Shown piece after piece: positions 33,021 through 39,465 of a DNA stretch of 55,254 bases. The notes under the pieces are model-generated. The model was not told where the DNA came from, did no database searches, and saw only the letters and a program-made list of their open reading frames with translations. Position numbers and translations under genes: made by a program. Origin of the DNA: Bacteroidales bacterium UBA3764 (GTDB lineage Bacteria; Bacteroidota; Bacteroidia; Bacteroidales; UBA932); assembly GCA_002371115.1 (NCBI GenBank), contig DFFY01000097.1:5222-60475 (forward strand), given 5' to 3'. Within the stretch, counting starts at the first letter, position 1. Every line of letters starts with the position of its first letter.

Positions 33021-33089
33021 GCCCAATTCTAAGGACGAGACACCATTTTCACCCTCCCCATCCTCAAATTCGAGCTTTTTTGAGGACGA
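33007..33089. repeat. REP-like palindrome array 5 (2 units)
   Basis: Units start at 33007 and 33058 (51-bp period) with a linker of the usual type (GACACCATTTTCACCCTCC). It marks the right border of the AT-rich island. A copy of the GAGATACACTCGCTTCG dispersed repeat follows directly at 33088-33115. Confidence 0.88.
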
Positions 33090-33115
33090 GATACACTCGC
33101 TTCGCGCGGTATGAT
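33088..33115 (-). repeat. dispersed GTCATACCGAGCGAAGCGAG repeat
   Basis: Reverse complement of the element at 51569-51597 with one or two mismatches, and related to the GTCATTCTGAGCGAAGCG family near mdh and in rsmE. It directly abuts array 5. From here to 33205 nothing else is visible. Confidence 0.8.
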
Positions 33116-33205
33116 AGGGGGCGGGGCCGCAAAATCATCATAACTTTTTAGGAAAAGGGAGTTAACTACCAACTAATTGTGATTGCAGCAGCCACGCAAA
33201 GCGCG

Positions 33206-33309
33206 TACCTTTGCAGCAGAAACTTGAATAATAAGCCATATAGTTAGATAGTTTAGATCCTTTTATTGTTGTTATAAAACTTCCCGGCTGTGAAGTCAGG
33301 AAGTTTTTT
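33206..33309 (+). ncRNA. candidate small RNA, about 90 nt
   Basis: TACCTTTG at 33206-33213 is a good -7 box. About 65 nt downstream is an intrinsic terminator: AACTTCC (33278-33284), 14-nt loop, GGAAGTT (33299-33305) and TTTT. No open frame of note lies between. The next gene has its own promoter at 33330. A free-standing sRNA is therefore plausible. Confidence 0.4.
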
Positions 33310-33329
33310 CATAATTTCCTGAATTTTTA

Positions 33330-33337
33330 TAACTTTG
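33330..33337 (+). promoter_or_regulatory. promoter -7 box of the hemerythrin-luxR-apt operon
   Basis: TAACTTTG at 33330-33337, 8 nt before the ATG at 33346; the message should have almost no leader. The upstream flank is the sRNA terminator. Confidence 0.6.
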
Positions 33338-33345
33338 TGTCCCGT

Positions 33346-34047
33346 ATGAATACAAGCGCCAATCGACACCCCATGAGCCCCTCCATGAAAATGGCGGAAC
33401 TGCTGGACACGGACTTCTCCCTTTTGGGCGTTGCAACCAGGCTGGGCCTGCATTTCGGCTTCGGGGACGCCACCGTGGCAGAGGTGTGCCAACAGGCCGG
33501 CATAGACCCGGAAACGTTCCTTCTCATTTGCCGCGTATATGCCTTCGACGGCTATCGGCCCACCCGGGAGGCCCTTTCGGCCGCCCATCTGCTGGACATC
33601 CTCAAGTACCTGCATCAGTCGCATACGTACTACACGGAAATGGTGGTGCCGGAAATGGCCGCCGCCCTGGAGAACATGATCCGGCCCTGCGCGGAAAAGC
33701 AGCAGCGCGTCATCTGGAAATTCTTTGCGGACTATAAGGAGGAGCTGGCCAAGCACTTCGCCTATGAGGAAGGGCAGGTGTTCCCTTATGTGGAGGCCGT
33801 CCTGAACAAACGCAGCGGCGCCCCGTTCACCATTGGCGAATACGAAAAGAACCACTCCAACGTGGAAGAAAAGCTGGAGGACCTCAAAAACCTGGTGATG
33901 AAATACATCCCGGTCCGGTGCAACCAGCAGGAGGCTTACAAGGTACTCTTCTACATTTACACGCTGGAATACGACCTTGGCAAGCATACGTTCATCGAGG
34001 ACGACATTCTGGTCCCCATGGTAGGGAGGATGGAAAACCATGAGTAA
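33346..34047 (+). CDS. hemerythrin domain-containing protein
   Basis: The 233-residue protein has an N-terminal helical domain (ATRLGLHFGFGDATVAEVCQQAGIDPETFLLICRVY, resembling the DUF542/ScdA-type region) and a C-terminal hemerythrin-like four-helix bundle with His/Glu ligands spread over SHTYY, AKHFAYEEGQVFPYVE, EKNHSNVEEKLEDL and GKHTFIEDDILVP. Hemerythrin-type di-iron proteins bind O2 or NO, or repair iron-sulfur centres (RIC/YtfE). The gene overlaps the following LuxR-type regulator by 8 bp, suggesting the pair senses and answers oxygen or nitrosative stress. Sensing is inferred. Confidence 0.8.
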   Translation: MNTSANRHPMSPSMKMAELLDTDFSLLGVATRLGLHFGFGDATVAEVCQQAGIDPETFLLICRVYAFDGYRPTREALSAAHLLDILKYLHQSHTYYTEMVVPEMAAALENMIRPCAEKQQRVIWKFFADYKEELAKHFAYEEGQVFPYVEAVLNKRSGAPFTIGEYEKNHSNVEEKLEDLKNLVMKYIPVRCNQQEAYKVLFYIYTLEYDLGKHTFIEDDILVPMVGRMENHE

Positions 34048-34624
34048 GCGCATCCTCATCGTCGTCCCTTCCGCCATTGCCGCGAAAGGCTTGGAACAAG
34101 TGTTCAACGACTTGGGGGAATTTGAGGTCTGCGCCATCCTGCGGGACATCAGCGGTCAGGAACTGCGGAGCATGGCTCCGGACGTGGTTCTCGTGGATCC
34201 GTGCATTTACGACTATGCCTCCCGCAGCGGCGTCAAGGCCCGCATCGCGGAGTATTCGGATGCCGCCGTCATCGCCTTCGCCGCCAGCCCCATGGACGAG
34301 GACCAGCAGCGCCAGTTTGACGGCGTGATTGGTCTCATGGACACCCCGCCGTCCATTATCAAGAAGGTGCGCGCCGCCCTGGAAGACCGCACGGAAGCCC
34401 CCAAGGCGGAAGGGGAGGAACTCTCCCAGCGGGAGAAGGAAATCCTCATCTGCGTAGCCAAGGGCATGCTCAACAAGGAGATTGCGGACCTGTACAACAT
34501 CTCCATCTACACCGTCATCACCCACCGCAAGAACATCACCCGCAAGACCGGTATCAAAACGGTGGCGGGCCTTACGGTGTATGCCCTCCTGAACAACCTG
34601 ATAGACATGAATTCAGTAGAATAA
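34040..34624 (+). CDS. LuxR-family transcriptional regulator with atypical receiver domain
   Basis: The 194-residue protein has a receiver-like domain (1-115) and a LuxR-type helix-turn-helix (LSQREKEILICVAKGMLNKEIADLYNISIYTVITHRKNITRKTG, residues about 128-172). The receiver keeps an Asp after strand 3 (VVLVDPC), but the acidic pair after strand 1 is missing (ILIVVPSAIA) and the conserved Lys is not evident (GVIGLMDTP). Conventional phosphorylation is therefore doubtful. It overlaps the hemerythrin gene and precedes apt by 3 nt. The partner protein rather than a kinase may control it. Confidence 0.82.
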   Translation: MSKRILIVVPSAIAAKGLEQVFNDLGEFEVCAILRDISGQELRSMAPDVVLVDPCIYDYASRSGVKARIAEYSDAAVIAFAASPMDEDQQRQFDGVIGLMDTPPSIIKKVRAALEDRTEAPKAEGEELSQREKEILICVAKGMLNKEIADLYNISIYTVITHRKNITRKTGIKTVAGLTVYALLNNLIDMNSVE

Positions 34625-34627
34625 ACC

Positions 34628-35203
34628 ATGGATTACAGCAAGTACATCAAATTTTATCCGGACTTTCCCATCAAGGGAGTCAACTTTGTGGACATCATTC
34701 CCTTCCTCCAGGACAAAGCGCTGTTCCGCAGCCTGTGCGACGACCTCACCGCCATGTGTGCAGCCCCCAACATTGCTGCCCCGGAAGCGCGCGGTTTCCT
34801 GTTCGGCGCCGGCATGCTCTATGGGGACAACCCCATCCAGAACCTGATTCCGCTGCGCAAGAAAGGCAAGCTGCCCTTCTCGGAAGGCGATTTGGTGCAG
34901 GTGGAAATCATGAAGGAGTACGGCCCGGACCACGTGTACTTCCGCCGCTCGGACATTGCCGCCAGCAAGCCCACCGGCGACACCATCGAGCTCACTTTCT
35001 TTGACGATATCCTGGCCACCGGCGGCACCGCCCGCGGCCTGGCCCTGGGCCTGAACGCCCAGAAGGTCACCATCGGCGGGAAAGAATATAAGGTGAAGGT
35101 AAAGGACTTTGTGTTCCTGGTGGAGATTGATGACTTACCCGGCCGCTCCCGTCTGGAGGATATTGCCCCGGTGAAGTCCGTCATCCACGTTACGGAAGGT
35201 TAG
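34628..35203 (+). CDS. apt: adenine phosphoribosyltransferase-like protein
   Basis: The 191-residue protein matches purine salvage enzymes that make AMP from adenine and PRPP. Signatures are FPIKGVNFVDIIPFLQD, APEARGFLFGAG, LIPLRKKGKLPFSEG and the PRPP loop FFDDILATGGTA near residues 118-129. The last Asp-Asp pair and TGGT are intact, so it should be active. It ends in a 14-bp convergent overlap with the next gene. Its place in the hemerythrin-luxR operon is by co-orientation with a 3-nt gap. Confidence 0.85.
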   Translation: MDYSKYIKFYPDFPIKGVNFVDIIPFLQDKALFRSLCDDLTAMCAAPNIAAPEARGFLFGAGMLYGDNPIQNLIPLRKKGKLPFSEGDLVQVEIMKEYGPDHVYFRRSDIAASKPTGDTIELTFFDDILATGGTARGLALGLNAQKVTIGGKEYKVKVKDFVFLVEIDDLPGRSRLEDIAPVKSVIHVTEG

Positions 35204-35693
35204 GCTCCGCGCTTCCGTCGGAAGCTTTAAAATCGAATTTGTCCCCGTGCCAGGTCCAGGAGCATAACGTTTCTCCCTGGCGCACGGACACCACCTGGCG
35301 GAAGATGCGAACCTCCTTGGTACCGCGCACGGACATCATTTTAAGAGGACTCCAGGCGCCGCCATCCAGGGAATAAATCCACAGGCCGATGGCATTTTCC
35401 AGCCGCTGGGCCATCACAAATTCCGGCACGCGGTCTCCGGTGAAGTCGTGGATGCCGATAACCACATCGCCGTCGGACCCCAGTCGCTGACCGCCCACAA
35501 AGACGCCGTCCGCGCCCTTGGAGGCCTGGAAAGACTGGCCCGCCGCCTCAAAGCTGAGGGAACCGGCATCGCCATAGAAAAAGCTGTCCAGGCCCACTAC
35601 AAAGGTTTTGGAGGCATTTTCTGAATAGGTGCGCACCTGGGCCTGTGCCAGGACGCCCGCAAAAAGTAAAAGTATGCAGGTGAAGCGTTTCAT
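35190..35693 (-). CDS. secreted protein of unknown function
   Basis: The 167-residue product has a signal peptide (MKRFTCILLLFAGVLAQAQ) and a small beta-rich body including HDFTGDRVPEFVMAQRLENAIGLWIYSL, which resembles one blade of an FG-GAP/VCBS-type repeat. No family is recognised. A TATCTTTG box on the minus strand at 35700-35707 lies 6 nt before the ATG, so the message is probably leaderless. Confidence 0.65.
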   Translation of the reverse strand: MKRFTCILLLFAGVLAQAQVRTYSENASKTFVVGLDSFFYGDAGSLSFEAAGQSFQASKGADGVFVGGQRLGSDGDVVIGIHDFTGDRVPEFVMAQRLENAIGLWIYSLDGGAWSPLKMMSVRGTKEVRIFRQVVSVRQGETLCSWTWHGDKFDFKASDGSAEPNLP

Positions 35694-35699
35694 CGGCTA

Positions 35700-35707
35700 C
35701 AAAGATA
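35700..35707 (-). promoter_or_regulatory. promoter -7 box of the 35190-35693 gene
   Basis: TATCTTTG on the minus strand, 6 nt from the ATG at 35693. guaB starts divergently at 35733; I find no TAnnTTTG box for guaB in the 40-bp gap. Confidence 0.6.
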
Positions 35708-35732
35708 AGGATTATTTTTTAGACAATAGAGT

Positions 35733-36809
35733 ATGGCGCTACATGACCGTATTTTCCAGGAAGGCATCACCTTTGACGACGTCCTTCTGATGCCCGCCTA
35801 TTCGGAGGTCCTTCCCCGCGAAGTGTCCCTTCAGGGCCGATTCTCCAAACACATTCCGTTGGACATTCCCTTTGCCTCCGCGGCAATGGACACCGTCACG
35901 GAGGCCTCCATGGCCATTGCCATGGCCCGCGAAGGCGGAATAGGCGTCATCCACAAGAACATGAGCGTGGAGCAGCAGGCCGCTGAGGTGGCCAAGGTAA
36001 AGGCCGATGGCCTCCTGGTAGCCGCCGGCGTGGGCATTACCCCAGACGTCCTGGACCGGGTGAAGCAGCTGGCCGATGCCGGCGTGGATGCCGTGGTGCT
36101 GGACAGCGCCCACGGGCACTCCAAGGGCGTGATAGATGCGTTGAAGGCCATTAAGGCGGCCTTCCCGGGCTTAGACGTGGTGGTGGGCAACATTGCCACG
36201 GCCGCCGCTGCCAAGGACCTCATCGCCGCGGGTGCAGACGGCCTCAAGGTAGGCATCGGCCCCGGTTCCATCTGCACCACGCGCATCGTCGCGGGCGTGG
36301 GCGTTCCGCAGCTCACCGCCATTGCCGACGTGGCGGAAGTGGCCGGAGACGCCGTTCCCGTCATTGCTGACGGCGGCCTGCGTTACTCCGGCGACGTGGT
36401 CAAGGCCCTGGCCGCCGGTGCGCACTGCGTCATGTGCGGCAGCATGTTCGCCGGCACCGACGAAGCTCCCGGCGAGGTGGTGGAAGTGGACGGCGTAAAA
36501 ATGAAAGGCTACCGCGGCATGGGCAGTATAGACGCCATGCAGGCCGGCAGCGCAGACCGTTACTTCCAGAAGGGAGCCAAAAAGCTGGTTCCGGAGGGCG
36601 TAGTGGCCCGTGTGGCGTACAAAGGCCCCGTGGCCGACGTCCTGTACCAGCTCACGGGCGGCCTCCGCAGCGGGATGGGCTACTGCGGCGCCCCTAACCT
36701 GGATGCTCTGCACCGTGCGCAGTTTGTGAAAATTAGCCCGGCAACCGTGCAGGAGAACCATCCGCACGACGTTTCCATCGCCAAAAAAGCCCCGAATTAT
36801 AGCAAATAA
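35733..36809 (+). CDS. guaB: IMP dehydrogenase lacking the CBS (Bateman) domain
   Basis: The protein oxidises IMP to XMP, the first committed step to GMP. At 358 residues it is well below the usual 480-500. The catalytic barrel is complete: FDDVLLMPAYSEVLPREVSL, ASAAMDTVTEASMA, GLKVGIGPGSICTTRIVAGVGVPQ with the catalytic Cys near residue 190, ADGGLRYSGDVVKALAAGA and KGYRGMGSIDAMQ. The segment that normally carries the two CBS modules is replaced by a direct join near residues 80-95 (SVEQQAAEVAKVKADGLLVAAGVG). Loss of the CBS pair should remove allosteric control by purine nucleotides. GMP synthase (guaA) is encoded 5 kb downstream. Confidence 0.93.
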   Translation: MALHDRIFQEGITFDDVLLMPAYSEVLPREVSLQGRFSKHIPLDIPFASAAMDTVTEASMAIAMAREGGIGVIHKNMSVEQQAAEVAKVKADGLLVAAGVGITPDVLDRVKQLADAGVDAVVLDSAHGHSKGVIDALKAIKAAFPGLDVVVGNIATAAAAKDLIAAGADGLKVGIGPGSICTTRIVAGVGVPQLTAIADVAEVAGDAVPVIADGGLRYSGDVVKALAAGAHCVMCGSMFAGTDEAPGEVVEVDGVKMKGYRGMGSIDAMQAGSADRYFQKGAKKLVPEGVVARVAYKGPVADVLYQLTGGLRSGMGYCGAPNLDALHRAQFVKISPATVQENHPHDVSIAKKAPNYSK

Positions 36810-36821
36810 GGGCGCCTAAAA

Positions 36822-36853
36822 TTTGATTATTCCATTTTTTCGGCGTACTTTTG
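36822..36853 (+). promoter_or_regulatory. promoter of the 36889 barrel gene
   Basis: TTTG at 36822-36825, exactly 20 nt, then TACTTTTG at 36846-36853: a near-perfect match. The leader of about 32 nt is A/T-rich with AAAGAG close to the ATG. Confidence 0.75.
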
Positions 36854-36888
36854 CGGCCCTTTTACAACGAAACTAAAATTTTAAAGAG

Positions 36889-37539
36889 ATGAAAAAATTT
36901 TTCCTCATTGCCCTTCTGGGCCTTGCAGTGAGCGTAAGCATGTCTGCACAAGTTTTCGTGGGTGGTCAGATTGGCGTGAATACCACCAGCAATACTGACA
37001 AGAACGTGGATCCCGTTCTCACTGCCAGCAACACTACCGTGAATATCAACCCTAACATAGGTTACAAACTCAATGATAAAATGAGCGTTGGTGGTCGTCT
37101 GGATCTCACGTTCGGCTCCGCAGGTGCCAATAACAGCACTCTCGGTTTCGGTTTGGTCCCTTACTTCCGTTATACGGTGCTGAACTTCGGCCGTTTCGGT
37201 ATTGCCGCTGAGGCCAATATCGGTATCCACTCCACCACTACCACCGACAAGACTCCCAATGTAGGCGTGGCCAAGTCCAACAAATTCAATTTCTCCATCG
37301 GTGCACTGCCCGTGCTTCTCTTTGCACTGAACGAGCACTTCACCCTCGAGGCCAACCTCAATGTGCTCAATCTCAACCTGGGCTTCGGCAGCACCAAGGC
37401 TACGTTCACTCCGGAGGGCGGCAATGCCAGGACCACGCAGGACAAGAGCGACTTCAACTTCGGCCTGGGTGCCAACTCCAACAGCGTGTTCGGTGCCGCT
37501 ATCGGTGCTGTCACCGTGGGCTTCACCTATGCCTTCTAA
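36889..37539 (+). CDS. outer-membrane beta-barrel protein (porin-like)
   Basis: The 216-residue product has a signal peptide (MKKFFLIALLGLAVSVSMSAQ) and regular barrel strands (VFVGGQIGVNTTSN, STLGFGLVPYFRYTVL, FTLEANLNVLNLNLGFG), ending AIGAVTVGFTYAF with the terminal Phe. The strong promoter and codon use suggest high expression. It is a single-gene unit with an intrinsic terminator. The function is unknown. Confidence 0.82.
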   Translation: MKKFFLIALLGLAVSVSMSAQVFVGGQIGVNTTSNTDKNVDPVLTASNTTVNINPNIGYKLNDKMSVGGRLDLTFGSAGANNSTLGFGLVPYFRYTVLNFGRFGIAAEANIGIHSTTTTDKTPNVGVAKSNKFNFSIGALPVLLFALNEHFTLEANLNVLNLNLGFGSTKATFTPEGGNARTTQDKSDFNFGLGANSNSVFGAAIGAVTVGFTYAF

Positions 37540-37553
37540 TCAAGGATAAGCAA

Positions 37554-37592
37554 GAAAAAAAGTCCGAAGCGTTCGCGCTCCGGACTTTTTTT
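37554..37592. terminator. bidirectional intrinsic terminator with UUCG loop
   Basis: AGTCCG-A-AGCG, loop TTCG, CGCT-C-CGGACT at 37561-37586, flanked by A7 and T7. It can end both the barrel gene (+) and glmS (-). A near-identical copy in reverse orientation ends guaA at 43343-43374. Confidence 0.9.
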
Positions 37593-37608
37593 GTACCTAT
37601 GGAAGCCG

Positions 37609-39453
37609 CTACTCCACGGTGACGGATTTGGCCAGGTTACGGGGCTGGTCCACGTTCCGGCCCTTGCTCACGGCAATGTAGTAGGCCATGAGCTGCAGCG
37701 GAATAATGGAGACGATGGGCATCAGGCACTCGGCCGTGGCCGGAACCTCAATTGTGTAATCGGCCCGGTGCCGCAGCTGGGTGTCGCCCTCGGAAATGAC
37801 GGCGATGATTTTGCCGCCGCGCGCCTTGATTTCCTCAATGTTGGAGACCGTTTTCTCATAGGTGTGGTCCAGCGTGGCAATGACCACGGTGGGCATTTCC
37901 GCGTCAATCAAGGCGATGGGCCCGTGCTTCATTTCCGCTGCCGGAAGACCCTCGGCGTGGATATAAGAGATTTCCTTGAGCTTTAGGGCCCCCTCCAGCG
38001 CCGTTGGATAGTTATACCCGCGGCCCAGGTAAATGAAGTTGTGGGCGTAGGTGAAGACGCGGGAGAGTTTTTCCACCTCCGGCGCCTTTTCCAGCACCTT
38101 CCGGATGGCGTTGGGCAAATCCAGCAACGCCCCGGCCACTTCATGATAATAGGCATTGTCCACGGTCCCGCGCAGTTTTCCAATCACAAGGGCCAGCATG
38201 GCCATCACCGTCACCTGTCCGGTAAACGCTTTGGTGGATGCCACCCCAATCTCCGGTCCCACATGGATGTAAGTGCCTGAGTCCGTAGCACGGGCAATGG
38301 AAGAACCTATCACATTGCAGATGCCATAGACAAACGCCCCGGCATGTTTGGCAATGTCGATGGCCGCCAGCGTGTCGGCCGTCTCACCGGACTGGGAAAC
38401 GGCAATGACCACGTCGTCCTTGCGGATGATGGGGTTGCGGTAGCGGAACTCGGACGCATACTCCACCTCCACCGGAATGCGGCACAGGTTTTCTATGAGA
38501 TGCTCGCCGATGAGCGAAGCGTGCCAGGAGGTGCCGCACGCTACAAAAATGATGCGCCCGGCTTGCAGGAAACGCTCCTTATTGTCCAGCACGCCGGAGA
38601 GGATAATCTCCCGCGTATCCGGGTTCACGCGGCCTCGGATGCAGTCCACCAGGGTATCCGGCTGCTCGTGGATTTCCTTGAGCATAAAGTGCGGGAAGCC
38701 CCCCTTCTCCAGCTGGGAAATGGACATCTCCAGCTTTTGGATATCCACCGTGGAGGGCTCTCCATACAAGTTTTTGATTTGCAGGGGCTTGCCTTTTTCC
38801 ACCACAGCCACTTCGCCGTCGTTCAGGTACACGAACTTTTGCGTGTAGTCAATGATGGAGGCGGCATCGGAGCTGATGAAATATTCCCCCTCGCCAATGC
38901 CGATAGCCATGGGAGAGCTTTGCCGTGCGGCAATGATGCGGCTTGTATCGCCCCGCTTGAGGACGGCAATGGCATACGCGCCCACGACCTGCTGCAAGGC
39001 GATTCGGACCGCTTCTTCCAGGCTGCATTCGTTGGTATCCTGCACGTATTCGATGAGGTTCACCAGCACTTCCGAGTCGGTGCTGCTCCGGAACGTGTAT
39101 CCGTGTCTTACGAGGGCGTCTTTGAGCACGCGGAAGTTCTCGATGATGCCGTTGTGGATGAGGGCCAGTCGGCCGCTCTGGGAGAGGTGCGGGTGCGCAT
39201 TGGCGTCGTTGGGGGCGCCGTGCGTGGCCCAGCGGGTATGGCCGATACCGATGGTGCTGGCGGTCTCTTTGCCGCCCAGGAACCGTTCCAGGTCGTCCAC
39301 CTTTCCCTTGCATTTGTACAGTCCAATTTGGCCGTCCTTGCCCACAAGGGCGACACCGGCGCTGTCATAGCCTCTGTACTCCAGTCTATGCAGTCCTTTT
39401 ATGATGACGGGGCACGCCTGGCGATGCCCGACGTAACCTACTATTCCACACAT
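37609..39453 (-). CDS. glmS: glutamine-fructose-6-phosphate aminotransferase (isomerizing)
   Basis: GlmS makes glucosamine-6-phosphate, the entry to UDP-GlcNAc for peptidoglycan and LPS. The 614-residue length is typical. The N-terminal glutaminase starts MCGIVGYVGHR with the nucleophile Cys2. Two SIS sugar-isomerase domains follow (FVACGTSWHASL, AVSQSGETADTLAAI, FTYAHNFIYLGRGYNYPTALEGALKLKEISYIHAEG) and the protein ends AKSVTVE. It is 12 nt downstream of the type III glutamine synthetase gene, coupling glutamine production to amino-sugar synthesis. No glmS ribozyme is visible or expected. Confidence 0.97.
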   Translation of the reverse strand: MCGIVGYVGHRQACPVIIKGLHRLEYRGYDSAGVALVGKDGQIGLYKCKGKVDDLERFLGGKETASTIGIGHTRWATHGAPNDANAHPHLSQSGRLALIHNGIIENFRVLKDALVRHGYTFRSSTDSEVLVNLIEYVQDTNECSLEEAVRIALQQVVGAYAIAVLKRGDTSRIIAARQSSPMAIGIGEGEYFISSDAASIIDYTQKFVYLNDGEVAVVEKGKPLQIKNLYGEPSTVDIQKLEMSISQLEKGGFPHFMLKEIHEQPDTLVDCIRGRVNPDTREIILSGVLDNKERFLQAGRIIFVACGTSWHASLIGEHLIENLCRIPVEVEYASEFRYRNPIIRKDDVVIAVSQSGETADTLAAIDIAKHAGAFVYGICNVIGSSIARATDSGTYIHVGPEIGVASTKAFTGQVTVMAMLALVIGKLRGTVDNAYYHEVAGALLDLPNAIRKVLEKAPEVEKLSRVFTYAHNFIYLGRGYNYPTALEGALKLKEISYIHAEGLPAAEMKHGPIALIDAEMPTVVIATLDHTYEKTVSNIEEIKARGGKIIAVISEGDTQLRHRADYTIEVPATAECLMPIVSIIPLQLMAYYIAVSKGRNVDQPRNLAKSVTVE

Positions 39454-39465
39454 GGTAAGTAAAAA

